The notes under the pieces: generated by a model | Database searches by the model: none | What the model was told of the DNA's origin: nothing | The model's input: only the letters and a program-made list of their open reading frames with translations | Translations under genes and position numbers: made by a program | Part shown: one piece after another, positions 42,301 to 51,740 of the stretch | Layout of the letters: every line of letters starts with the position of its first letter | Numbering within the stretch: position 1 is the stretch's first letter | Assembly (NCBI GenBank): GCA_963556255.1 | Contig: OY744604.1 | Span: forward strand, 89,906,562 to 89,970,561 | DNA from: Allolobophora icterica | Lineage: Eukaryota > Annelida > Clitellata > Crassiclitellata > Lumbricidae | Length of the DNA: 64,000 nucleotides | Direction of reading: 5' to 3'

Positions 42301-44846
42301 CTTTCAGTTTCACTCTTCTCATCAACATCTACCATTTCCTGTTTCCGACTCTGCGCTCTCGTCATTACATTTGCTTGTACACTCACATCTCCTTGTATCG
42401 TTTTAACTTTCATCTGTGGTACGGCTTTTAATTCGGCAATTATCTCTGGATGTAACAAGAATCTTTCTGTACTGCCCATCTTTGCAATACTAGCACACAT
42501 CAAAGTGACATAAGGTGTAAGTGAACACTGGATTTTACGCGGAAATCCCTCTTCTTCCACGTCACTACCACACAGTCTAACATCGACTTTCACTAACTTC
42601 GCAGGAATGGCATCTCCTGCCACACATTGCAAATTCACTTTTCCAATTTGTTCCACCTTCATGCCTTCCAGTAATTCTTCACTAATCACCGGAATCTCTG
42701 CTCCCGAGTCGCTCAGTGCTTTGACTTTCACTGGCTCTTTACCGTCTACTGCACGAATTTCAACCTCGACATATTGCAAGAACGATTTCTTCAATATTCG
42801 ACTGTCATCTTTTCCTATGACTTCTCTCTGAATTTCAGCATCCAATAGAATTTCTTTTTGAATACCACATTTCATTACTGATTTTACTTCAGTCTCTTGG
42901 TTTTCTTGACCCGTGGTTTGATTACCTGTATCACTAACCACTTGAATCAAATTCACCCTTGTGTGTTCTTGATTTCTGCTAGAACTAGCTGCTGCCACTG
43001 GAACTGGACAAAATTTAACCAAATGTTTGTCTGAACCACAGTTGTGACAACGCTTCACAACCATGCCTCGTTGTTCATTTCCTTCATTTCTCTTATACTG
43101 TACAAACGATGTGTTGCCTTCCCTCTTGGCAAACGGCGCTGACGATTTGTTAAATCCCTGACGACCAAACGTCACGTCTCTGGTCTCATTGGGTACAGGG
43201 ACATTAGCCTTGACTTCTTTACCTTTGAACTGATTCCCTGTTCCTGGATTACTTTTCCACTTTCCACTCTGGCTTTGGTTTACGGAACGTTGAGAAGGAT
43301 AACTGTTTATATTTGGGATCGCAAACCCAATTCGATTGTTTACATGAATGTCTGCTAAGTCTGCCACTGCACTAGCTTGGAGACAGTCAGTTCCTTCCTT
43401 CGACAATACAAACTGTAGTGGACCTGGCGGTAAACATTCTTTTAGCTTATCCGCTACCAGCAAATCAAAGAGCGTATCATACTCTCTGTTCACGTTTCGA
43501 CTTCTCACGTAATAGTTTAGCAAGTTCTTCAGTCTTGCCGTAAACATCGTATAAGTCTCTTCTGTCGTCTTCTTAGCATCCACAAATCTGGCTCTGTATT
43601 CTCTCGAGGTCAATTTAAATTCTTTTAATAAGTGCTGCTTGACTCTATCATAATTGTCTAGATCATCGAATGACAATCTATTCAGAACGGTTCGAGCTTT
43701 TGGCGTCATCAATGGTAGTAATAATTTCACCCAAAACGGCTTTTCCACAGCAAAACTACGAAACGCGTTCTCGACTGTTTCAAAATATAATGGCACCTCC
43801 ATCATATCAGTTGGCATTTGAGGCAATACATGCTTCATTGCATCACCTATTTTCTTAATTTTTGACACCAAAGTTTCACTTTCTTGCTGTTTCCTTCTTT
43901 CTGCTTCCCGTTCTTCTCTCATTTGTGTTTCTTTCAATGTCAATTTTGATTTCTCCAGTTTCAGACGTTCTTGTCTTTCTGTCTCTGCCTTTTCCAAACT
44001 TTCTTTCTGAAATTTGAGTTCTTCTTGTCTTATCTGTTCTGCGCGTTCTAACTCTAACGTTCGCGCTTTTTCTTTTTCTTCTTCACGCATTCTCTTTGCT
44101 TCAATCTGTTGCTGACGTACCTCTTCATCACTTTTTCTAGCTTTTTCAAATTCAATCATCTGCTCCAATCTTCTTCTTTCAGCATCTTCCCTATCTCTTT
44201 TCAACTGTTCTAACTGAATCTCAAACTGATTCTTTTGCAATTCAAGTTCTGCCTTACGCACTTGTTCTGCTTTATCTTCTCTCTCTCTTTGCAGACGCAA
44301 TTCCTCTTGCCTTGCAAGTTCCGCTTTCTCTTCTTTCTCTCGCTGCAAGCGCAATTCTTTCTCTTCTTTCTCTCTCTGCAAACGTTCTGCTTTCTCTTCT
44401 TTCTCTCGCTGCAAGCGCAATTCTTCTTGCCTTGCAAGTTCCGCTTTCTCTTCTTTCTCTCGCTGCAAGCGCAATTCTTCTTGCCTTGCAAGCTCTGCTT
44501 TCTCTTCTTTCTCTCTCTGACGACGCAATTCTTCCTGTCTTATCTCTTTCTCTTCTTGTCTCCATTTCTCCTCCCTATCTTCTTTCATCATCATCCACTG
44601 CATCAACATCTCCATAGACATAGGCGCAGGAGGTTTTTCAATAGCCTTTTCTACGGCACCGCCAACGGCACCTTCTTCTTCGACTTCTTCTTTCACCCAC
44701 ACTTCAGCGAGTTCCTGTATCATGTCACCACGTGACATACCTTCTAATTGTTCTTCTTTAAAACCGGCTTTCAACAAACGCTGTTTCAGCCTTTCCGTAG
44801 ACATCTTCTTAATATCTGCTTGTCTTTCAGCACTTAGTTTCTCCAT
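39363..44846 (-). CDS. gag-pol polyprotein, order gag-PR-INT-RT-RH
   Basis: 1,827 codons from ATG 44846 to TAA 39363, uninterrupted. Residues 1-90 are a helical N terminus. About 90-335 is a charged coiled coil containing five or six copies of an EELRLQREKEEKAELARQ repeat. 335-560 is the gag capsid-like region (PLYFETVENAF, WVKLLLPLM). A CCHC knuckle CHNCGSDKHLVKFC lies near 600, and the protease motif ALSDSGAEIPVI near 710. The integrase H2C2 (HESVFGGH...CKSCEKC) lies near 980-1020 and the DD35E core at about 1048 (MDLVGP), 1108 (TSDQGTNF) and 1143 (LVERWN). RT has YVDD near 1560, and RNase H has YCDSSDFAVG near 1710 and DHNP near 1780. All catalytic residues are present. No env-like ORF. 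Family placement is from domain order, not from a tree. Confidence 0.96.
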   Translation of the reverse strand: MEKLSAERQADIKKMSTERLKQRLLKAGFKEEQLEGMSRGDMIQELAEVWVKEEVEEEGAVGGAVEKAIEKPPAPMSMEMLMQWMMMKEDREEKWRQEEKEIRQEELRRQREKEEKAELARQEELRLQREKEEKAELARQEELRLQREKEEKAERLQREKEEKELRLQREKEEKAELARQEELRLQREREDKAEQVRKAELELQKNQFEIQLEQLKRDREDAERRRLEQMIEFEKARKSDEEVRQQQIEAKRMREEEKEKARTLELERAEQIRQEELKFQKESLEKAETERQERLKLEKSKLTLKETQMREEREAERRKQQESETLVSKIKKIGDAMKHVLPQMPTDMMEVPLYFETVENAFRSFAVEKPFWVKLLLPLMTPKARTVLNRLSFDDLDNYDRVKQHLLKEFKLTSREYRARFVDAKKTTEETYTMFTARLKNLLNYYVRSRNVNREYDTLFDLLVADKLKECLPPGPLQFVLSKEGTDCLQASAVADLADIHVNNRIGFAIPNINSYPSQRSVNQSQSGKWKSNPGTGNQFKGKEVKANVPVPNETRDVTFGRQGFNKSSAPFAKREGNTSFVQYKRNEGNEQRGMVVKRCHNCGSDKHLVKFCPVPVAAASSSRNQEHTRVNLIQVVSDTGNQTTGQENQETEVKSVMKCGIQKEILLDAEIQREVIGKDDSRILKKSFLQYVEVEIRAVDGKEPVKVKALSDSGAEIPVISEELLEGMKVEQIGKVNLQCVAGDAIPAKLVKVDVRLCGSDVEEEGFPRKIQCSLTPYVTLMCASIAKMGSTERFLLHPEIIAELKAVPQMKVKTIQGDVSVQANVMTRAQSRKQEMVDVDEKSETESSSDEENESNEQRSLSRDGVTSEMNEQEMAACENGTLNETEEDNECDVGIGDLYRDEEMDEEQKVQIADSKKFEEQQRKDESLKPWWKLAQEKESEFCVINGLLHKKYQILDQTIYQLVLPKERRIKVMELAHESVFGGHLGEEKTRERIKLSFVWPKMRRDIVKFCKSCEKCQLKARSLVMDRVPITPVSREEVAFKRMTMDLVGPIDPVSAAGHKYCLCIVDSCTRWPTIFLLKSLTAKAVCEALTELFMNVGVPSVITSDQGTNFTASLTREFLNLMGCSPRFDTPGHPEAAGLVERWNQTFKKMIHHVIIDNPRKWHKIIPFTVWALREVPNATTGVSPYMLVYGKIPRGPLAILKESWTREINLPPHVGVKPEKYLKELKENMEKALLFAESYSREKQLQYTNQYNKRAKHKEFEAGEKVIVLYPTSTNKLISRWHGPCTIIHRRSKYSYLVDMGENGRKIIHANKIRKYVTRALSCGLIVEEDEDFGSVVELPMRNEVQDDKNSLNLDPEQISHLTVTQQEQLLKVLNKYCDRFSEKPGLCTLVEHEIELKPGFHGKEFAAYRIPLIYRAEVERQIKEMLKTNIIKPSSSRMASPLVIVKKKDGSLRLACDYRYINSFTVDCKYPMPIVRDVLNKVGKSNVISILDCRSAYWTCPVKQSDQWKTAFVTHNGLYEFTRVPFGMINSGRTFVKAINLVLQPISDFAEPYVDDIAVHSDSWNIHLQHLDAFLMQMRLHNVTLNLKKCIFGKSEVRFIGHVVGSGKIKMNPDRIESLSNLKIPETKKQVKQLLGFFNYYRQFIKDFAQIAKPLSDLTSKRVSDKIDWTVEHQQAFDLLKEAVRSKVVLYVFEVGKPFNLYCDSSDFAVGAVLTQMDDKGIERPVSFISQKLTDTQKRWATVEKEAYAIVWALNKLKEIIIGSKIFIFTDHNPLTYLTESMSKSAKLVRWALALQTFDVEVKYKKGRLNIIADCLSSL

Positions 44847-45073
44847 CTTACTTGTTTACTTTGGTGATTTCTCTTTTCAAAGAAGTCACGGTTTTTCTTG
44901 TTGTGTGAATCGATAAACAAACGGGATTTCTTTTATATTTGTTCGTGGAAAACAACGAAATGTTTATACCGTTTCTCGTGTTCCACCGTCGTTGATATCG
45001 TAGACACGTCACACAGCAACAACGCGTAAATTCTTTTATCACTGTCGTAGATTCTTCTATCCGCCGAAGAAGG

Positions 45074-45215
45074 TGAATACGTGAATTTTAATCCACCGTG
45101 AGTTTATATCCACCGTGAGTAATTATTCCACCGTGAGTATTTATTCCACCGTGAGTATTTATCCACCGTGAGTATTTATCCACACCGACGCTATTCCACC
45201 GTGAGTATTTATCCA
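45074..45215 (-). repeat. tandem repeats in the retrotransposon leader
   Basis: Six or seven copies of ATCCACCGTGAGTATTT (16-19 bp) lie between the primer site and the gag start. They give the 5' untranslated region an internal minisatellite. Copy number probably varies between insertions. Confidence 0.85.
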
Positions 45216-45236
45216 CACCGTAACTGCCACCAATAA
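45215..45236 (-). other. candidate primer-binding site
   Basis: Next to the 5' LTR the minus strand reads TTATTGGTGGCAGTTACGG. TGGTGGCAG could pair with a tRNA ending CTGCCACCA, as some Leu tRNAs do. Only nine bases are convincing. Confidence 0.5.
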
Positions 45237-45713
45237 TGTCAACCCAATCCTTCCGTTGACAATCCTTCTGATTAAATCCTTGTTCTCTTCGTACTTAACG
45301 CCTATTTAACGTTCACCTTTTGAACACTAATTCTACGTATAAGTATAACCTGAATTAATCAGCAACACAGTTTAATATCTTTTCAGTTTAATAAGAAACA
45401 AACAGACAGAACTCAATTCGATTACAACTCAACTAGTCAGCCACACTACTACAGCGAACACACTCGAATTCAAACTTCTCTAGTCAGCATAATTCTTCGC
45501 GCCTCTTGACACACCTGTCTTCTGTGCGCATAAACGAACTCTAATAATATACATATAGCGCGCCGCTGCCGATATCGGCCGGCCGCGCGTGTCACTAAGA
45601 CTAAACGTTATACATCTATCATATATACATATACACGTGAAACTAAAGTAAGCGCACTTAATATATACGCTAATATCTCGCACTGCAAGACTGTACACAA
45701 AACTCAGTTCACA
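45237..45713 (-). repeat. 5' LTR of the Gmr1-like element
   Basis: 477 bp, partner of 38772-39248. It would hold the promoter of the element on the minus strand. Confidence 0.95.
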
Positions 45714-46693
45714 CCTGCCCATCTCATGCCCATCTCATGCCCAAGGATTTCAGTTTGACTTTCAAAACTGCTGGCAGTGAAATCTGTTGCTTTCAAATTT
45801 CGTTGGCATCAGTTTGCAAATGCGAATAAAATATTCAACTCCACACAAATCAAGGTCTAACCCCCAGTCTTTTTTTTACAATTCTCACACTGGGAATAAG
45901 TGCCGGAGTACATAATTATTCTCGTTCTCTGCTACTGCCTGAAAGAGACACGCATCAGCAGTTTCGGCCAACTGCTTGACCGTAAGATCGGGTACTGATA
46001 TAAATCCTCCTCGCTTTAAACGATTTATCAAACGCTCAATTTCACGAACTCACATGAACAATAATTTTCACAGTCATCGGTTTTATCCACTGTCAGCATA
46101 CCCACATGGAGCGGAGCCCATATTTCCATATTGGACCCGTATAGAGCCCATGTTGGTTCCATCTCATGCCCAAGGAAATGATGGCACGGTCAGTACAGTA
46201 TGCGGTAAAATGCATCATATTGTTAGGTAATCAGGTATGTCCAATATACATACCTGATTACCTGAGAAGTCGATAGCAAGTCGCTAAGTCAGTCGATAAG
46301 TCTAAGCGACTTAGTCAGTCGATAAGCATGCGTCTTAGTCGACTGAGTCGCTAAGTCAGTCGCTAACTCATCAAGTCAGTCGGTAACTCCTTAGCGACTG
46401 ACTCCGGGTACTATACACGAACAGCGTCCAACTGTTTGTAGACGACCACCCGTGACTAGTTGAACCCGACCGTCTCCGACCTTCTCTGTTCGTAGACGAA
46501 TATCACTCGGTTGAATGTCTCCGCTACCTGTAGACGACCGTTTGTAGACGAACACATGTAGACGACAGTCCTCGATCCAACCATCCTTGCCTTCCTGTAG
46601 ACGATTGTCTCGTCAATTTGTAAACGAACGTCCTGAAAAACATTTACGGTTCGCTAGACCCTATCTGTAACATACTGGGTCGTAGCTCGTGCC
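45714..46693. other. intron region with hairpin and short tandem motifs
   Basis: Contains a near-perfect hairpin TAGGTAATCAGGTATGT / ACATACCTGATTACCTGA (46223-46264), then about 140 bp built from AGTCGCTAAGTCAGTCG variants in both orientations (46265-46405), then seven copies of GTAGACGAMC-type motif (46435-46640). No coding support. AGTCGCTAAG also occurs near 36475. Confidence 0.6.
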
Positions 46694-47093
46694 CAGTGTT
46701 TAATCTAGTCCCCCTCTTCTGAGGGGGAAACAAGGTTTGTCGGGGGGGGGGGGACCAACAACGCAGACCTTTTTAGCAGAAATTTCATCCGTGTTCTAAC
46801 GTCAAAAAATTTATAGTTTACGAGTTTTCGTCTTAAAATTTGGAATTTCATCTTCAAAAAAAGTTGACCTTTTTTAGTCATTCGCCCACTTTTTCGAACT
46901 TTTTTACTTTGACGACCTTTTTTAGGGAATCATCGTCTCTGGGAGGGGAGCACAACATGTATACTGGGATCCTGGGGGGGGGATTTTCTTTCCCAAAACA
47001 GTCTCTACATTATAATATTGGTGGCCTCTGGGGGGTAACATCAATCCTGGGGGGAGGAATTTTCCCCCCAAATGACGTCTAGATTAAACACTG
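46694..47093. mobile_element. 400-bp MITE with 9-bp target duplication
   Basis: Ends CAGTGTTTAATCTAG at both termini in inverted orientation, flanked by exact GCTCGTGCC (46685-46693, 47094-47102). The interior has mirrored G-rich or C-rich tracts and no ORF. The CAG start is hAT-like, but 9 bp is one more than usual. Confidence 0.85.
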
Positions 47094-47429
47094 GCTCGTG
47101 CCAACTGTGGTCCCACCCAGTATGTTAACAGCAACACGTCTTGTAAAAGTTCAGTTTTTTTGTTAAACTATCACACGATCATAGCACAAACATCAGACTG
47201 AACTAAACTTAACTGCACTGAACTGATTCCTTTTCCTATTGACTACTGTCATAGTCAGTCAAGCAATGATTGGCTCCTGCCAACGCCTATAAACCCATCC
47301 TTTCCATGGCACCATAAGCACTAAGGACAGATACAAATCTACCTGTTACAGGCGGCGCTATCTACCCACTCCTTTTACTAAGTTGGTATGTAACAAATGC
47401 ATCTATTTTCTTTCTTAATTATTACACAG

Positions 47430-47696
47430 AAAGCCATGTAATTAGAAACTATCATCAGTTCTTAGTGGAGAACATAAAGTCAAGTCGTTTAATTGATGTT
47501 CTGCATGAGAAAAATTGTATCACGGATGAAAAACGAGATCAGTTGATCAAACAGCCTTGCAACTTCTACAGAAGCGTTGAACTTCTACACTGGATGAGAA
47601 CGATTACCTTTACGGAAGACAAAGGCCAGAAGGTTCTGGAATGCTTTCGCCTAGCTAGACAGAATTTCGTTGCCGACCTTTTGGAAAAAGAAGGAG
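47430..47696 (+). CDS. receptor gene exon: CARD domain
   Basis: Acceptor TTATTACACAG, donor GTAATA. With the one base from 32785 it reads ESHVIRNYHQFLVENIKSSR, then LIDVLHEKNCITDEKRDQL, then VELLHWMRTITFTEDKGQKV with LECFRLARQNFVADLLEKEG. Spacing of hydrophobic positions and the pattern (long first helix, xxLIDxLxxxxxITxExxDxI, VxxLLxxL, CFxxAxxxxxxFVADLLE) fit a six-helix caspase-recruitment domain. CARDs bind other CARDs, as RIPK2 does with NOD1/2. The exon covers the whole domain, about 88 residues. DEATH or DED folds are less likely given the C-terminal ADLLE. Confidence 0.88.
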
Positions 47697-48111
47697 GTAA
47701 TAATTATAGATGATGTAACTGCCAGTTCAAAATTTATCAACATTAGTAGGATGTTCTTTAAGTTAAACTGTCACATTCTCGAAAATATAAAGCAATCAAT
47801 TAAGTGAACTGGCCAATAGATGGTTCCAATGGAGGCTTGCTAATAAAAAACTTTATGTTTTACTGCCCTTGCCTTTGTCAGCGTTTCGTTGTTTGAATTA
47901 TTAACTCTAATAATTTATGCTGCCTACAGTCGCATATGCATAATATTTGGTCAGCGAACCAAAATTGAAGCTCTGTATTTAGCTGTGCATTTTTAATTGC
48001 AACAAGTAATTAATTACTGTTTTCTGAAATATCTGGGTTTCATGTTTGTTCTTATAGCCAGCGAAAAAACATATGTTACAATTGCTTGATCTGTATATAA
48101 TTTACTTTCAG

Positions 48112-48516
48112 TTTTAATTAAGTCTAAGATATCAACAATGCTGGTGAAGGTTGGTTTATTCACAAAATCGTCTAGCAAGAACGCGGAGGAGTTGAAAGAA
48201 AAAGAATTAATGGTAATCGAAAGACTGAACCAGCCACCATTATTGTCACTTTCTAGCAGTCAAAACGCTACATCAGAAATCCCAGATGATGACATTGTCA
48301 TCGCCCCTTACTGTCATCAGGAGGTCGGTGGAATTGTTACCTGGTTTTGGTGTCAGTCAAAACATGGACAAAGAAATTTGCAAAATATGTATGAATCGGA
48401 TTTCCTACTTGAAAAACTAATTACAATCTTCAAAGAATTTTCCAATGACACTGTGTCATCTGCGTCGAAATTACTTGTCCCCACTGGTATCACCATATTC
48501 GCGGGTGATTTCGAAA
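48112..48516 (+). CDS. receptor gene exon: linker of unknown fold
   Basis: Acceptor TTACTTTCAG, donor GTGAGT. In phase with the CARD exon it encodes about 134 residues: basic VLIKSKISTMLVKVGLFTKS, a charged helix NAEELKEKELMVIERLNQP, a Ser/Asp-rich stretch, then IVIAPYCHQEVGGIVTWFWC, QNMYESDFLLEKLITIFKEF and LVPTGITIFAGDFE. I do not recognise a family. Phase and splice sites support it as coding. It leaves one base that joins correctly to 54732. Confidence 0.75.
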
Positions 48517-48616
48517 GTGAGTTTCAGCTGTCTTTATATTTCTTATTTAACCGAAATATGATATATGAGTTTCGATATATGAGTCTCGTACAACATATCT
48601 GTTTGCAGTTCAAGGT

Positions 48617-50232
48617 AGAGCCCTGCGCCGAGGTCATAGTGTCGGCGGCGGCGCGCCGGTCATTTTTGGTGGGCGGCGGCGGCGCGCCGACGAACAAAAA
48701 TCGGCGGCGGCGGCGCCCACAAAATGTCGGCGTCGGCGCGGCGCGGCGCGGCGTGCCATAGTCAGAAACATGAGTCACCATGGGCATCCGCAGGAATTTT
48801 TGCGGAGGGGGGCAAAATTTTTATAAGGGGCAAAATTTTTCCAGGGGGCAGTGACGTTTTTGCATGGAAAATCTATTCACAAATCCAGGGGGCAAATCCC
48901 CCTTCCCCTCCTCCGGACGCCCGTGTGAGTCACTATGAGAGTTGAACAACCGTTGGTCCTGTGACCAGTCAAAGGGCCAAGTTCTCTAAAACCGCTCCAT
49001 CACACTGAAGCTCAACTACATATAAAAGGACTGAAAGAGAAGACACCTTCAGACATTAAATTTTGCCTTACAAATATGAACATCCTTAATTACACTGCAC
49101 ATCTGTATACATGTAGGTATTGGCAAATTGTAATCAGATGAAGCAACATGCATTTGCATATTGCATGAATACTCTTGCATATGCACTGATACAGGCGACA
49201 TTAATAGCTTACACACCAAGTCACATGGCAGATGCTGGATAACAGCATCCTCCCAGTAAGAGAGGCTGCTGAAGCCATGAAGTGAAATGTAAATATATAC
49301 GTTTTCCTATGGTAGGGCCTAATACACTGGCCGAGTGGCCTCACTCCTGTTAATTTTTCAATGAATTTACCAAGTGGTCTGCTGCCCATTTGAATTGGTG
49401 CCACACCATTTAAAGTTTCCACATATAGACCATTGTTTGTATCAGACTAAACTGAAAAAGACCATTCTTGATACTATACATACTAAGTCAAAACCTGTGT
49501 CAACTGATACTGTTTACCTGAATAGATTCCAGCCAAAAGTATTAATCAATTATACCTTCCCTTCTGCAGGATTATTCCTTAAATGGCATATCTTGATATT
49601 AATAGCACTCATAAACTCCTCTAATCTTACAACATTAAGCCAAAAATTTACACCATTGTAATAAGACCACATACATCAAAGAAAACAATCAATAAGTTAT
49701 AGAAGCTATTCAACACGAAGGTAACGAATGAAGGAATACTGTAGTACTGTAGTACACATACAAAGACATGCATTGCATATTGCTTTTGTTGTCAAGGTAT
49801 TAAGGAAATGGAAACAGGAACAGGTTTTTCAAAACAATGGTTACTTGTAACAAGATATCGCTTTAAATGAATGTGTGTATCATGGCACAAAGACAAGATC
49901 ATCAAAGTATAAGGAAAACGAATTTAGTCAGGAAGACAATGCATTCTTGGTATCAAGATAAGACCACAATGTTCACTCTTTATCTTCTTCATTAACACTT
50001 AAGTTCCTACCAATTAAAGTACCATTTCTGAGAATAGTTTGCTTATCTTTGCAATATCATGGAAAACATGAAAAATGCAACAATAACAACTAAGCATATC
50101 AAAATGGCATCGGCGGCGCGCCGACAGATTGTCGGCGGCGGCGGCGGCGGCGCGCCGACAAACAAAAATCGGCGGCGGCGGCGCCCACGAAATGTCGGCG
50201 GCGGCGGCGCGGCGCGGCCGGCGCAGGGCTCT
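48617..50232. mobile_element. 1.6-kb GC-ended TIR transposon with 10-bp target duplication
   Basis: TIRs AGAGCCCTGCGCCG at both ends, flanked by exact AGTTCAAGGT (48607-48616, 50233-50242). Subterminal blocks at 48645-48762 and 50105-50225 share AACAAAAATCGGCGGCGGCG and GCGCCCAC in direct orientation. The interior (48780-50090) is AT-rich with no recognisable transposase. A 9-11-bp duplication would fit a Mutator-like element, but that is only a suggestion. Confidence 0.75.
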
Positions 50233-51740
50233 AGTTCAAGGTAGTCTACGCCTTCGTGTCGCAATCTGGGAGAATTCTTTACCCCGAAGTGGTTTTTCAA
50301 GCATTAGGCCCATCGATATCTATATTTAGACCTGGATTGCGCTTAGCCTATTCGTTCTGCACGAATCGGCGCGGTCGGCGAACAGGCCTTTCCGCCATCT
50401 TCCTACTCTTATTCTATTAGCTGTGCGTTTCATACCTGTAATAAAGTTTCGACTAAGACCTTCAAGTAAAGAGCATTTCCACATTCAATGCAAGCTAACC
50501 AACCGTTAATTGATGTTCAGTCGTCTTACTACGACTAGTACAAATTAGTATGTGTTGTTTAGCAACAATTCTTTAGTAAAGGACCAAGGGGCGTCCATAT
50601 AGTAGGCTACGTAGCCTACGCACAGCATAACGCATAGAGGTAGAGGGGTCAGGTATGCAAGCGTGGGGTCAGCGGAAAATGTACGTACGCATTATGCGGG
50701 GTTATGTCCATATATTACGTACGCATGGAGGGAGAGGGGGTAACCGAAATGCATGTGTTGCGTACGCTTGCGAATGGGGGGGAGGGTTGGGGTCTACTGA
50801 TAATGTACGTACGCATAGGAAACGGGGCCTTCGAGTTGATTGGCCTTCAAATGAGCTAGAGTTCAGTCTTTCCAGCTATCCGGTACTACCAGAGGAAGTA
50901 GGATTGTGGGAGAGGTGTCATTTGTATGCCACCTTACCTCTGAACGCTATTACTAAACTATCACACAACTCAGCAGTGAGTCCATGGATTACTCATCCTT
51001 CAATCTGGCCTAAAGTGCAGACAGTCGCTGCAGCCTGGACCTGTGGTACTGACACATTCTGCAGCTGTCTTGGTGGGGGGGGGGGGCGTCAGCCGTACGT
51101 ACCCAGGTGGGGGTGGTAGAAAAAAGTACGTGTGCGAACAGGGTGAGTCCAATTTTCCTGAATTTTTGCGTACGTAATATATGGAATGATTTAAAATAAT
51201 GCCTCGTTTGCTTCGGGATATCTCTTAAAGGCACATAATCCACCTCCCTCCGAAGGGTCTGACTTCACCCTCCCCACAGATGGCGCCACTGGAGAAAAGT
51301 CTTCCTCCATGCCCTAGGACACAGACCAGGCCGAACACTTCGTATCCTTCCAGACCGTCAGCACCACCTCAGACGACGACCTACACCTCCTCATTCCCGC
51401 GCAATGATGACTGGTATGACCACCACCACCTACCATTACATCACATCACGGCAGTGACAAGTCATTTGGCAACTTTGGACTCCTATATTAGACGCTCCAG
51501 CTACACGCATCCTAACTACTCGTATACAGCCCATCATAGTCGAGAACACCGTCAGAGCCAAGGACACTTTGTCATTCCCCTTTCAGACCTTACTTACCTC
51601 CTGCAACAACCTCTCTCCTGCCTCCTGGACCTTTTGCAAGACAGACACCCAGTTCTCTAGCCCATGAAGCTACATATAAAATATACACAATAATTTCTGT
51701 TTTGATGTATATTTACTAAACTCATGGGCGTAACTTTGGT

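Larger units (their letters stand above)
38772..45713 (-). mobile_element. Gmr1-like Ty3/gypsy LTR retrotransposon, apparently complete
   Basis: Two direct repeats of 477 bp (38772-39248 and 45237-45713) begin TGT and end ACA and look identical by eye. The interior holds a single minus-strand gag-pol ORF of 1,827 codons, a polypurine tract next to the 3' LTR and a tRNA-like primer site next to the 5' LTR. Integrase precedes reverse transcriptase, the copia-like order that defines the Gmr1 group of gypsy elements. Intact ORF plus identical LTRs mean recent insertion and possible activity. The flanks (ATTTT and CCTGC) do not form the usual 4-6-bp target duplication. It lies in the intron between the kinase and CARD exons, antisense to the host gene. 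Confidence 0.95.

Noticed and set aside
42001..42513. Plus-strand ORFs of 124-170 codons
   Set aside because: Antisense shadows of the intact gag-pol frame; no domain.
44210..44735. Several ORFs on both strands over the coiled-coil region
   Set aside because: Shadows produced by the repetitive GAA/GAG-rich gag coding DNA.
48517..48761. Read-through extension of the linker exon
   Set aside because: The frame stays open past the donor but soon enters the GC-rich transposon; the GTGAGT donor and exact phase to the NHL exon make splicing the better reading.
50655..51119. ORF of 154 codons
   Set aside because: Crosses TIR-like ends CCATATATTACGTACGCA and G-rich tracts; looks like MITE sequence, not protein.
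51280..51660. ORF of 126 codons starting MAPLEKSLPP
   Set aside because: Pro/Ser/Thr-rich with no recognised domain, lying among mobile-element debris inside the P-like element; cannot be supported as a gene.
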